Of a stretch of 64,000 nucleotides of DNA, positions 39,701 through 51,900 are shown one piece after another. The translations under genes were made by a program, and so were the position numbers. A model generated the notes under the pieces. The model had not been told where the DNA came from. It saw only the letters and a program-made list of their open reading frames with translations, and did no database searches. The DNA is from Setaria digitata. Taxonomy: Eukaryota > Nematoda > Chromadorea > Rhabditida > Setariidae. Every line of letters begins with the position of its first letter. Position 1 is the stretch's first letter. The stretch lies in contig RCAB01000022.1 in NCBI GenBank assembly GCA_003640385.1, positions 186,001 through 250,000 on the forward strand, in the 5' to 3' direction.

Positions 39701-41681
39701 CTTCGTCGAACAGCATTTGGAAATGATTGTAACTTAATCTGGGACATTTTTAATTTTAGTACATCTCTTCATCATTCGTTTTCCAATAAACAATTCTCAT
39801 TTAAGAGTTCGTATTTTTGGTTTCTTGTTTTTGTCTGTACCTTTATTTAATAACTTATTATTTTCCCTAATTGAAGAACTTTACGGTATTTAATTTTTTA
39901 ATAGTTGCGATTACTGTGTTGGCATCTTAATGCTGTGATTATCGGATGGTTTTCAATTTTTTCGTGATTATGGTATGAGATATTCCGATGTATTCTAACT
40001 TGATTGTAGAAGTTCAATTTTTTCATAGTGGTAAATAACTGCCCATCTATATACAGCGATGGGCAGTTATTTACCATTATAAAAAATTAACCATTACATA
40101 TATAATGGTTACAATTCTTCATTATATATATAATGAAGTGTAGTTTAAAACTTCGAGGACCACATTCATCGCTTCGATCACGTGTATTTCTGTTTTAGGA
40201 CGGCGGTATTCCTCTTTCTGCTTTGAAAAAACAGTCATCATTGGAAATTCCGACGTCTCCAGAAGCATCAAAGGAGGATGATTTTGATTTATTTGGATCA
40301 TCAGATGAAGAAGATGTGGAGAAGGAACGTATCAAGCAAGAAAGATTAAAAGCTTATGCTGAGAAAAAAGCGAAGAGGCCAGAAACAATTGCCAAATCTT
40401 CTATTATTTTCGATGTGAAAGTAAGATTTTCTGTTATTCTAGATATAAGTCGACTTTTCCTCTGTTTCAACCCAAAAACAGGTCACGAGCGTGACAGATC
40501 TATAAGCTTGCTAGTATCGTAAGATCCAACCACTGATTAGCGCAGTTTTTGAAATTCAAGGTTTACTCTAGGGCTGCTTTTCTAGGATCAAGGATTTATA
40601 GGGTAAAAAAAAAAGTCCTTCTAAGGTCAGAGAAGTGAGCTTTGTTTCTTTTTTTTTTTTTTTTTTTCCTTATTTTCGTGTATTTTCTTATTTAGCCTTG
40701 GGACGACACAACAAATATGCAAGAAATGGAAAAACTTGTAAGGATGATTGAAAAAGATGGCCTTGTCTGGGGCGGTGGTCAGTTTTTATTTGTGAAACTA
40801 TACTTTTGTAAGACTTCTTTTAATTGAGTATCATATGCAACGGTGACCTCGTCATCAAACTACCAGCAGGAATCATACTGCGCTGAATAATTCTCAAAGC
40901 TATTGTTTGGTAAATTAGGGGCAGAAGGGCATAATTTGGGTTGATAAATTAAAAATGAGTAGTGGTGTATTTTGGTGATCTCCTGTTTAAACGGAGAGAT
41001 TCAAAGTCCTTATTCGAACGATTGTGGTAAATATCTTTATAATCTCTTACAATCAAATAAATCCAAAGCACGTTGTCTTTTATCATTTATCAAAATGAAG
41101 TAGTTCTATACACTTCGTTTTCTGATTGCTGTTTGAATAACAGTATCGAATATTCTCCAAATTTTCTTTTTTTTTTTTTATTTTTAAATGTATAATTTTT
41201 AGCGAAATTGATCCCGCTTGCTTATGGCATCAAAGTTCTTCAAATTATATCTGTTGTGGAGGATGAAAAAGTTTCTGTAGATGACCTCATAGATGAGATA
41301 ATCCAGAATGCGGCTGATTATGTGCGTTTTTTTTTTTTTANTTAGTTGATGTTAAATTTTCTTTTTTTTTTTATTTTTAAATGTATAATTTTTAGCGAAA
41401 TTGATCCCGCTTGCTTATGGCATCAAAGTTCTTCAAATTATATCTGTTGTGGAGGATGAAAAAGTTTCTGTAGATGACCTCATAGATGAGATAATCCAGA
41501 ATGCGGCTGATTATGTGCGTTTTTTTTTTTTTATTTCAAAAGTTTTAATTTTTCTTCAGTATTTCCTTTTTTTTTCGACCATTTTTCTCCTCAATAAGAA
41601 AAGTCACAATATTTCACTTCTTGTTGGTGCTTCTAATTTCAGGTCCAGAGTGTCGACATCGTTGCATTTAACAAAATTTGA
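36800..41681 (+). CDS. Translation elongation factor eEF1B-delta/beta (guanine exchange subunit of eEF1A)
   Basis: Exons 36800-36944, 37371-37532, 38111-38244, 40199-40420, 40696-40777, 41396-41514 and 41643-41681 join in phase to give 300 residues. The protein recharges eEF1A with GTP during translation elongation as part of the cytosolic eEF1 complex. An N-terminal AEELFFGDKI block of the delta type is followed by a leucine zipper in exon 3 (about 105-147, LGKLTDEVVALKKMSDEM), an acidic CAGR-type motif (DDFDLFGSSDEED) and the C-terminal exchange domain from about residue 213, ending in the hallmark VQSVDIVAFNKI. The zipper and length about 300 fit delta (eEF1D) better than beta. The exchange-domain exon is present twice (41203-41321 and 41396-41514) around an N, probably an assembly artefact. 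Using both would break the frame. Another gene lies inside intron 3. An AATAAA follows at 41768. Confidence 0.93.
38667..39737 (+). CDS. FDXACB1-like protein: Rossmann methyltransferase-like (DUF2431) plus FDX-ACB domain, nested in an eEF1B intron
   Basis: This single-exon gene gives about 356 residues if it starts at ATG 38667. The frame is open from ATG 38529 (402 residues), but the extra part (FFQYFLFFLFFFYFF) is just a translated pyrimidine tract, so I prefer the later start. NRILILGDGNLSFSLAFA is a Rossmann SAM-binding motif of the BMT5/DUF2431 type, and IIWNFPHHCGK is its downstream catalytic-side motif. The C-terminal about 90 residues (from FFQRDLSVVYLNLE to WEIPLSKNLCNSLHEEIK) fit the ferredoxin-fold anticodon-binding domain found at the end of mitochondrial phenylalanyl-tRNA synthetase. 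The same pair of domains makes up animal FDXACB1, whose substrate I cannot state. The gene lies entirely in eEF1B intron 3 on the same strand and has its own AATAAA at 39785. Confidence 0.85.
   Translation: MTRYTVIKTGYQLQLKPCISSALEGVGNRILILGDGNLSFSLAFARMHPETEIYASVLENYSEFIRRYPSGKKNISELRSHYPYVHILFSVDACLFPKNWIGFYDDIIWNFPHHCGKANLRKSCHLMRKAFASIGQILSCGRFHITLAKGQSGLDHLSILFKRNFKYRRLPEHRSDSWNIIYIAAEEYFILQEASVFRPELFSSYISSGYHNTERSFHYRIGSETLTFVRTPIVAKIKEFVEYENKIFRIRGVAHEWRPFFQRDLSVVYLNLEKAAELEKILFSLIEELCGNTLVDFFEVMNLRTEYLEQPNRIYRLVWQGWEIPLSKNLCNSLHEEIKLTLNNCFVEQHLEMIVT
39785..39790 (+). terminator. Polyadenylation signal AATAAA of the nested gene
   Basis: AATAAA lies 48 nt after the stop codon of the nested gene and well before the next eEF1B exon, supporting a separate transcript for the nested gene. 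Confidence 0.6.
39859..39888 (+). repeat. 30-nt duplicated fragment of the nested gene's coding sequence
   Basis: The sequence at 39859-39888 repeats 39511-39540 (inside the FDXACB1-like coding region) with one difference (A for G). It begins TATTTTCCCTAATTGAAGAA. It lies 121 nt after the stop and is not part of an evident exon. Confidence 0.85.
40019..40138. repeat. Cluster of three hairpins in the eEF1B intron
   Basis: A long inverted repeat has arms at 40019-40047 and 40058-40086 with a 10-nt loop. The inner 18 bp, GGTAAATAACTGCCCATC and its complement, are perfect. It is followed by TAACCATTA (40088-40096) pairing with TAATGGTTA (40103-40111), and by a perfect 22-nt palindrome at 40117-40138. 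The cluster is about 60 nt before eEF1B exon 4. It may be a small RNA precursor or a short inverted-repeat element. Confidence 0.8.
41159..41533. repeat. About 180-bp direct duplication around a single N, including an eEF1B exon
   Basis: 41159-41340 and 41354-41533 are the same sequence except for two extra T in a homopolymer run of the first copy. The N is at 41341, with 12 nt between it and the second copy. Each copy holds the intron end and the complete 119-nt eEF1B exon with its donor. The N and the near-perfect identity point to an unmerged overlap between two contigs. Confidence 0.88.
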
Positions 41682-41767
41682 GAAACAGATATTGCGCTAA
41701 TTTAATTTTGTTTTGATTTTTGTCAGATTTGGGCTTTTCTTTTTTGGAAAATATATTCGTTTTTACC

Positions 41768-41773
41768 AATAAA
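41768..41773 (+). terminator. Polyadenylation signal AATAAA of eEF1B
   Basis: The canonical hexamer is 87 nt after the eEF1B stop codon. Confidence 0.6.
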
Positions 41774-42842
41774 ACTTTTTTTTTCATGCAGTCCACAATT
41801 CTTCTAATGCAAAAAATTGATTAATTGCTGCTGATTAACAGAACGTTAGCAGTAGCTTATTTTAAAGGTTTGTTCGAAACTTGTCAGCTTAATGCTTCAT
41901 TTAAAAGTTATCTCCCAGTGCGCTTCCTTTTTGCTAAAATTCAGTTGCTTTGTAATCACTTTATTAGCCTTTTTTTTTTTTTAATATTGACTAATCTTTT
42001 AGTGAAATAAATGTAGGGAACATATTAAGGCAGCTGTGATGGTTAATCTTGTCAACAGAAATTTGACAGGTGTTGCTATTTTGGTCATTTGTATACCTTA
42101 GTATTGCAAGATATAAGACATTCAGGTGCACCGGTAGCATCCTTGTTTTCTAGTCCTTTCATATAACAAACACCGAAAAAAAGGTCATGTGAGAGTACGA
42201 ACATCTGTGACGTAATTACTTGCACCTTGACTGTACCGCTATTGTTTTCAGATGAAACAATAACATAGTGTTTTTGCGTTTCCTTTGAAGCCGATCGTTT
42301 ATTCTATTTAGTATTACGATACTGGGAGTGATTAATTTGTTATATATCATTAAGGATTTTATTGTCTCTACAAGTGGTTATCTTTTTGGGTTAGTTTGAA
42401 ATGTCTTTAGATGAAAAAAGTTCTGCGAATTTGTTCCGCGCAAGACAGTACTCTTCGCATACAGTGGTTATCATTTCTGTCACGTACTTAAGTTTAATTC
42501 GATTTCAGTAAACTTTCCGTATGTGCTGGCAATCAGAAGGCGCAACTGAGATGTGTTTCAGTGATGGACATGTTGATAAATGCAGGAAATAATGACTGCA
42601 GCAATCAACTTATCATTTTTGTCAGGTTTTAATTACAAAGGAGTTGTGAAAGAAGTGATTATCAGCTTGATAATCCATTGCAAATACAAGCTTATTTTTC
42701 GAAATTTGCCAGTATGCTCGTTATCATGAAGAATTTTGAGCATTTCCCTAGGGTACTTGTTGTTGGGTGCTAATTAGTTTGCAGCTCGATCGGTGCCTTC
42801 TTTTAATCTAGTATTTGTCATGTGCCATTGAAATCATTCGGA

Positions 42843-42870
42843 TAATTTGGATTGAAAACAATCCAAATTA
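42843..42870. repeat. Perfect 12-bp hairpin with 4-nt loop
   Basis: TAATTTGGATTG at 42843-42854 pairs exactly with CAATCCAAATTA at 42859-42870, with an AAAA loop. No run of T follows, and there is no gene near it. Confidence 0.8.
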
Positions 42871-45800
42871 CAAGCTAATTTCCGATTTCCCCTTTAAGTA
42901 GATAATTTTCGTCAAATGAAATATTACAACTTGATATGAACACGCATAAAATTAGGCATTGTTTGCTCACGATCATATGTAGCCATTTCCGTACTCAAAC
43001 CTTTGATGATATCTCATATATAAGCTACATACGAGAATTATTTCCGATATCACATAACTACGATTGTATTCCTTCTCTCTTTCGATTCTTCTTGTCCGTT
43101 GCGGTTTTAACCCCAGTCTATCTCGATTTTATCCACAGTCTTGTTCTTTCTCACCTTTGAATCTTTATCCCGGTATTTTAATTTCCCCCTTTACCAGCAT
43201 TCTTTAGCTTATTGCATCCATCACAAATATCTTTGTGCTTTAAATATGAAAATTATTTTGACGCTCTTTTTCTTGAAAAAAAAAAAAAGGATAATATGGA
43301 AAATAACATTATTTATAAGACAACATCGATATTTTTGAACAATAAGGGTTAAATGCTAGAATGTTCCTTCTTTCAAGCAGGTGTACAATACAAAATTTTT
43401 ACCCTTACCACTGTCGTAGCTTTGTTTGTTTGTTAATTATTTAACAAATCACTAATATCTTATGAACTTTGCGAACACCATAATCCTAAAATATTACAGA
43501 ATTCTTCCAAAATTATTACTTTTCTAGATATTAAGAGATGGTGAGTTGCTCGAAAACACTTAAGTAAACCGTATTATGGATAAGAAAAAGCATAAAGAAT
43601 ATATAGCATACTGATGGAGAGTGTGTTCGAGTGGTTGAGTACCTCATCTTCATCTTAACTATCCTTCATTCTTCCAAATCATTCAACACAGAAACATATG
43701 TCACTGCTACTACGAGTACTTCTCTCTTTTTACTTATTAACTTACAATAACCGCTTGAAAACTCATTAAATCCTCTCAAGACAATACTGTAATACAGTGC
43801 GTTCTTGTTCTTCCTATCTTCCAATCTTCTTTTCACTGCTCTGCAAATGGATTGATTGATTCAGTTCGGATTACTGTCTTCCACCCATGCAAGTTCTTTC
43901 ACATTTTCAAAAAAAGAACCTGGCAGAGTAGGCTTAATCTCCGACAGCTTCTGGTACTCAATTAGAAATAATATATATTTCCAGGAGATAAAAACTTTCA
44001 TCACTGGTTTTTTTTTGGCATTAGAAAAAAAAATTTACAAAAGAAGAAAAACTTTTTGATGACTCCTCGTGATCGATAAATAATTATTACTTCAAACAAG
44101 TTTTCATGATTTTGTTTAATTTATGCAGGTAATATGTGGAAGAGTAGGAAATAGAAAAAAAGTTACGATTATCCGTTGATTTATACACGTTTTAGTAGGA
44201 TGATTGAAAGAAAGCATTCGTATTCGGAGCTGAACTACAACAGATCAGTCTAGCAGGTGGCTCCATTGTCCAACTACACATTTCTTCTACTTCAAATTAT
44301 TGTTAAATGAACTAGTCAGGTGATGGCAATAATGCTAATGGTTGTATTGTTATTGACAGGTAATCGTTTGAGACTATTAATAATATCCAACTTATAGTTT
44401 GCCATTATTTAATACTAAATGCTAAAAGTAAAAGATGAAATGTGAAGTTCAAAAATTTGAAAAATTTTGTAATTTCTGTAATAGGTCTAAACAATTCAAT
44501 GCACGAAGTTTGGTGGGTCCCAAACACCAACGATCAAAAATCTATCGTAATGAGAATTATCATAATGCATAGGAAGTTATAAATTTTTTTTGGGTGAAAA
44601 TTAATAGTTGCAGTACCATTCAATCACACCTGCATATTCATATTTCTCTTGGTTCATTTCAATTTGTTGGCGAAATCAAACTCATTTATCTGATCGATCA
44701 TATAATTTTCTAGTAATAAGAATCACTCTAAGCAAAAACAACAACAACAAGAGCAACAAAACTAATAATTACCTGTTCATAACTACTAATAGTGAAACAA
44801 TAAGAATGTTCAAATCACGGTCACTGATTACGAATAATGGTAGAATCCTGATGTTGCTAGTACGTGGAGTGTATTTAGTCATAATTGTTCACGGTAATAT
44901 TGTGCTTAATTACTCTTTCCCAGTGAACTTTGGCGAACTTTCATCCTTCATTCAAAATTAGCCAATTGATTTTATCCTCCTTATTATTGACAATTTTTGT
45001 GCACATTCTTTTTAAAGTTCAAATATTATCAAGAGATCAATTATCCTATCAATTTTTGGCTTTTTATATTTCAAAAATTTTTGATGTTCTTTGAAACAAA
45101 AGGAAATATTCATGTAAAAAGTTTATTAAAGAATTTTTGAGCTATTTATGGCTACGAACGATTATTCGCATGAGTGCACTTTATTTTTCTTTGTATAAAT
45201 TGTAAATCTAGAAATAGATTTAAAAAAAACGCTAATTTTGCTTATTATTGGTCATTGTTATAAATTAATTTTTGTTTTGCTAAAAATTTTCTTCCCGAAC
45301 GAATTGTATTTAGTCAAGTAAAATTTTAATAATATTAAGAAAAAAAATTCAGACTTTTCTTTTGTAAAATTCTTTTTATTGACAGCAATAAATACAAAAA
45401 AAAGTGTATCTAATCATTAATTTTTTTTTTTTTATTTCGCCATTTAATAAACATATAGATAAAATATAAAATTTCAAAATTGATGTGATCAAAGATGAAA
45501 AGTGGGAAGTTCCCCGGATTATAAATTTGAAGACAAGCTGTGCTTTTCATTTCATGCATTCTTTGATCATTGATTATAATCAAAGATTTAAAAAAAAAAA
45601 AAAGAATAAATAAATAAAATCATACCATTGGTCGATTTCTTTCTACTTGTTTCATACTTTTTTTAAAACAAAATTTTTTTGTTAAAAAATGACGAATTTT
45701 GGTTACTGTTCTGTAAATAATTTATTTTCTACACACACATACACATAAAGGTAGAGGAAAAACCAAGGAGAATTTGGGAGGAGAAGAGAAATGAAAGGAA

Positions 45801-48800
45801 GAAGAAGCTGAAAACTTCTTGTAACCATTATTTATTACTCATTCTCGAACACTTATCTAAAGGAAAAAAGGTAGCACGAAAAACTCCATCGTCTATTGTT
45901 CTGCCATTTTCTTTTCTTATTTTCAAATTTTTTGTTTTTTTTTTTCGTCACTAATAAATTGCAACTATTATTATTCAGTGGCAGCATATAATGCTCAGAA
46001 AACTTTCCATATATACTAATAACCAAAAAAAAAAAGAAAGAAAGAATGGATATATATGTGATCATTTCAAAGTTTATTAATTTCATGATTTAGATTATTT
46101 AAACGGTAAATGAAAGGATTAAATTGATGTTTGAGCAACTAACTCATTATGAAAGCAATTCACAGCATAAAATAAGTCAATACTTTAAGAAGTATTCGAT
46201 TTGCTTCAATTAAATTCTATTTGTTTAGTTGCTCGAAGAATAAAATTATTAATTTTTTGTTTTAAATTGTTAAATGCTGCTGTGTTTTTTCAGCAATGCT
46301 AAGCTTCTATATTTCTTAAATAATTAGTAGCCAATTCATAATTGGGAATTGTGAACTTCTTATGGTAGTATGATATTTGGTTATATAATATATAATAAAT
46401 AGGCTAATAAAATATTTACAGTTTTACTGATCATATCAGCTTATATCCATTCACAGTGATAGAGGACTGATAAAACATTAAAAATCGACGAAAAGTTGTT
46501 GAATGACGCCCAAATTAACAAGTTCAGACTTTACGTACTAGATACTGGAAAAATCCAATTCTTCCTTCATCTCAAATAGTTTTTATTTTAAAATGCAAAA
46601 ATAGCTGATAAGCTCAGAAATAACAACCAGAAGTTTGCTGAAAAAGATGCATATTTGCTCCGATTTTATTGAAAAATTTGCTTTGACTAGCTAATATTTT
46701 TAAATGAGAACTGAAATCCAAATAAAGAGAAGTTTCCTTAAAAGTTTTAAGACTCTAAATCAATCGTTACATGTTAATTTTTCACAAGCAATCTAATGGA
46801 ATTTGTTAAAAGCAAAAAGGAAAAATTTTTTCTGCCTACGAGACAATGAACATTCATTTTTCCCGAATTATTAACCAAGAATCCTTTTCTTTGCCTGTTA
46901 TGCTTTCAAAATTTTATTTATCGATGAAATACGTTTGAAAATGCGTCGACCTGTTGTTGTGCAGGGAATCTGTTTTCAGTTGTTTTCTATGGAAATTTTC
47001 AAATTTTTTAAAATAGTCATGATTTTTTTCTTTTCCTTTTTTTGATCAAACAAGTGCGATGCCATTTCATTGTAGCAGTAAAAATGGATGACATTTAATG
47101 ATAGGAATGAAACGCATATATTTTGGTGTGATTTATTTGCTGAGAAATCCCTCAATTTTACCGCTCCACTACTGACTGCATCTGATCAGGATGGCGTCGA
47201 GAGGGATTGGGTTGACCTGTGGCTAATTGGGGTGCATCTACCTCACCAGGAAAAGGGGACAATAGGCATTTGACAACTGTGTCGCCCTGTAATTAGCCCT
47301 TGCAGTACCTTCCTCTTCCTCTCCCTCTCCCACTTTTTAACCATCAACACTTCGCATATTTCCGCACCCACTGTTCCTCCCTACCTTTTTGCTTGTTCTC
47401 AAATGCCCATGCATGCAGGCACGCATTGCTTTCATTCTCGAGACCTCTCCTCTCCATCCATAAGACTAACTAACGGAGTTTCAAGTTGCATGCTGTTTGT
47501 GTGACTGCAACACGACATCCCATTTCACTCAAATTTCATGAAATTCAACTCTTTATAATGAGCGCAGCAAACTCATCACATCCAGTAGCAATTACTACTT
47601 CAACTGTTTAACATTTTAAACAAACGATGCTGCGAAGTATGTTTACTTGGGCGTACATAACTAGTTGCGTAAGGCAATTTGACGCCACTCGTCAAATCCG
47701 ATTAGTGCCTTCATTCTTAACGTAATAATTACTACTGCTGCTAGTACCAACAAATACTGTAGTCCGAGAAGTCGATGTCCTCTTCAATCAACTTTCCATT
47801 TGGTGCATAAACCAATTGCGATTAAGGAATTCTTACCAAAATACATGCCGGTCAGTCGTCAGCCATTTATCTAAAGATATGCACTTATATGGGTAATGCG
47901 TGAAAGTGTCATCAGCCGAAAGGATTCTGAAGCAACGGGTGATTGTGCAAAAATCAGAATCTGACACCTTTCTCAACTGCTTTGTACAGTATTCTCCATC
48001 TGTCATCATAACTTGATCTCTTTATGTTAACAAACTGACAACATTCGCATCATCATTAAGATCGCTTTGTCTCATAAAAGCAAAAGAAAAATTCTCCTCT
48101 ATTAGCTAGCCTGATCGTTTAAAATAATTTGGCAAATTGTTTTCATCTGTCTATCAAACTTTTATCAAAAAATATCACTTGAAACATTTTGAACTAATTA
48201 CTATGTCATTTCAAGTTTTTATAACAAAAAGTGATGCTTTTACTTGAAATTACGTCTCATTAGTTTTAATCTCTTAAAAGTTTACAGTTGTTAGTTATTA
48301 TTTCATCTCCAACATAACTTTATTAGTTGACAAAATTACAGTAGTAAGTAGGAAAAGTCTTTTTTTCAGCAGCAATAGCAAATCGTGCTTCTTCAATAAG
48401 TGTTACCTACAGTTTCACTTTGAGGTAACCTCACTCATCAATGAAGTTACAGTAATAAGTATTGGCAAAAGTGGTCGTAAGTGATTGAAGAAAGAGCAAA
48501 AAGGTGTCTGTTTCTATTTATTAATATTTACATAAAAGTTATGAGGAGGAAAAGTAAGACATGACAAGTTGTTTGCTTTAGTATCGATAGACGATCGCTT
48601 ACCAAAGCCACCAGTACTTCACGTTTAGGCAATTTACAACGCTACCAAAATGACGCCACGACAGCTTTTATAAGTAAGAATGGAAAAGGAGCAAATATTT
48701 GTCTACAAGAGGTGTAAAAGGTGGAAATAACGTGTGGTTTTTATTGATCCGTGTTATAAGCAAACAATTCAATCAACAAATATTTTCTTACATATTGGTT

Positions 48801-48828
48801 TATTATTTATAATTAAGTTTGATTAATA

Positions 48829-48905
48829 GAATAATCATAATAATAACAGAAGTAATATGACAGCAGTAATAATAACAGCAATAGTAGTGATTATTATCAC
48901 TATTA
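48829..48905. repeat. Degenerate (AAT/AGT)n trinucleotide repeat
   Basis: Interrupted AAT, AGT and ATT units run through this stretch, which lies in the gene-poor interval. Confidence 0.8.
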
Positions 48906-51900
48906 TTACAATTGAGCGAGTGTGAAAAATTTTAATTGAGGACTGGAACTTTAATAGAATTGAAATTTGAAGTGTGAAAGCAAAATTTAAAAGAAAAAGA
49001 AAACTTACCTCAATAAGCAATTTCTTTGATAAAAGTCCTAAACAAAACGAATTTTTTTCCTCTCACTGTCTTGTTTTGAAATAGTCAGACTAAACATTCA
49101 GGAATATTGGCCTAACCTTTTCATATAAATTATTCAGAAATACTCAAGACCTGAAGCTGAGGCTAATTCTCATGACAAAGTTTTTTTTTCCTCCAATTCA
49201 CGGGATTTATTTTGAGTGTACTAAAATGCCATCTTTTTCAAGACTCAACTGTCTATTCAGAACTTGAAAAATTTTAATGTTAGTGTTTTATAAGAAAATA
49301 CTCCAAGTACTTAATTTCAATTGACGGTTTATTAAAATCTGAAGAGAAGCTGTAAGACATTTTTACTACACTCACAGAGTAAGCACAAAATATAATTTTT
49401 TTTTACGTTTAAATTAGTCAGATAGCAAGTAGCAGTCATAATAAAATGTATTACAAAAATGACCCCTTCGCTAAATTTTTTAAAATTGCCTAAAATAGAA
49501 ATATATCCAGCTCGAACAATCATCAGTAATGTTTTTGATGCAAAAAAAGGTCATTAAAGGTTACAAATGCTTTTGTATTATGACCAAAAACTTATTGTTC
49601 CCCGTCAAATAGTCAGCAACCAGCAGGAACAAGCAAACAATGCTAAGCCATGGCGTCAAATTGGCTACTATAAAATGCCAAAATATTATATTTGTTGATG
49701 GGTTAGCTCAATTGATGGAAATCCTTTTAAGCATTAATACTATTTGAACTATTATTTAAGAATTTTTTTACCAAAAGATGAATGAAAGCTGAAAAATGAA
49801 TTGTATTCGCAAATGTCGCTTGTCAATTGTTGATGTAATGGTAATTTGTCCCATTTTTTGGCTATGACTTTGGTTCAAATCGTTGCATAAATATCACCCT
49901 AGGATTCTCGAACTTCTAAAACCGAAACGAATCGTGCATCGGCTGAGAGGTATCGTTTCAACTGATAAGTGCAAGAAGTGTTTAACTTATCTCCCATGAT
50001 GTATTTTCCGGCTTAATAAACTGTCACCCTACATTGCTGTTTTTTTTCAACTGTTTGTCGCTACACTTCTCATTTGCTTTTATTGAACTTATCGATATCT
50101 TCTATTCATTCGTTTCTGCAATCCAATTTGCTCCCTTAAAAAACAAATTCTTTTTTCCTTTTTTTGTGCCCGAAATTTTTTGGACGTGCAGAAATCGGTT
50201 GGTTGTTAGCACGGGGGCTGGTGGTACATAACGATGGGTAAAAATGTAATATATTCAATTTTTGCAGTCAGTTTCGGCTTTCCTCTTCCACTTCTTTGTA
50301 ACCTTTGAACGATCCGATCCGTAACAAACCATCGCGCTGTTGCAGGCACATAGACCTTACGGCGTCCAAAATGGCATTGCCAACAGCTAACACAAAATTT
50401 TTCGTTTTTTTCCTTTTTTTCTACTCCTTTCCTTGGCGAGCCTTGAAAATAGCAGCAATCCTCCATTACACATATAATTTTATGATTCCATTTTACTCTG
50501 TGCCCAAACAACAACAAATAAGCCATCTTGAAACATTCATCATATCGACCGATCACTTTGCTATGTATCATTAAAATAGTTCTCCCTACACGGATGCATT
50601 TTAAAGAACACTATTTATTGCTAGGTTAGCCATTAATTACATTAAAAATTTAACTTCCATAAGCTGTTCGGAATTAAACTATTTATTTGAATCTGAGTGG
50701 TTGATACTTGTATAATCGGAAATAGGTGATTATTTCTTCATTGAAATGGTAAACGATCAATGCTTTTATGCTTCAGAAATTTAAATGAATTGTTTATGCG
50801 ATTCATAACGAAAAAGAAGAAAAAAACAATTAAATGAATGTAATCAAACGATAATTTATCAAGTATCGCAGTAATAAACAGGGCATAAAATCGTTTCGCA
50901 TCCAGTTGTGACGTAATATCGAGAAAAAGGACAGAGATACGAAAGAAGAATGGCTTATTTTCTTACTTGAGGTAGCTCATCACTCATAATGTGTTCCGGT
51001 AGAGACCGTCGTAATACCATCGTCGTCTTCATTCTATTTGAAACTTATATTAATGATGAGTGATGATAGTGTGTAGGACAAAAAATAACTTGCTTAAATA
51101 AGTACAATTTTAATGGTCGAAAGAAATTACATAAATAAATTTAGCTACAACTGTATAAAAAATTAAAAGCTATTTCCACTATTATTTTCAATCCTTGTAA
51201 AATCATTATTAAAATTTATTAGCCTCTTCTGTTGACAAAAAAAGGAAAGAATTTTTTATACTATTGTAATTTTTCTTTTTTCTTAATTTTAAATTTTGAT
51301 CGAAATTTTTCAGTCTTTTTTTTTTGTTTTTCTCGAAATATGGTTCAGTGATTATCGTTTTTATTCTGTGAGGCACTGACTGCTGTCCAGTTTACGCAAA
51401 TAAGAACAGCTGGTAACACACAAATAAAGCACAGGTAGAAGGATTAAGGCTCACTGCTGCAGTTGTTTACACTTTAGAGTATTTCAAATTTCGTGGCCCA
51501 TTGTACTTTCAAAATTGGCCTAAATTTGAAATAATTAATAATAATAGTAGTAAGAGTAATAGCCTAATGACAAGAATGAGAACGATGTTTGCCTACGATG
51601 TCTATTATTACATTAGCGATCAAGCCAATATATCAATAAATATTATCATTATAGTAGTCTTGGCATTTCACCTTCAGTAATAACTTTTCGGATTCATTAG
51701 AAAAAATTCTGAAATTTAGAAGAAATTGAGGAATTCTTTCCATAATTGGTGATCAATATTCTAAATTTTTTGCAATTTTCAATTTAAAGATTCTGACCGA
51801 AAAAAATCCCAATGTAATATGTATAAGAACTATTTGAACCACTGGATATGAAAATAAAACCTTTCTGAAATTAATTTAAGATTCTGAAAAAAAATCGATA

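Noticed and set aside
44608..44961. Plus-strand frame of 117 codons
   Set aside because: It is AT-rich with runs of N, K, S and I, contains no motif, and has no splice partner.
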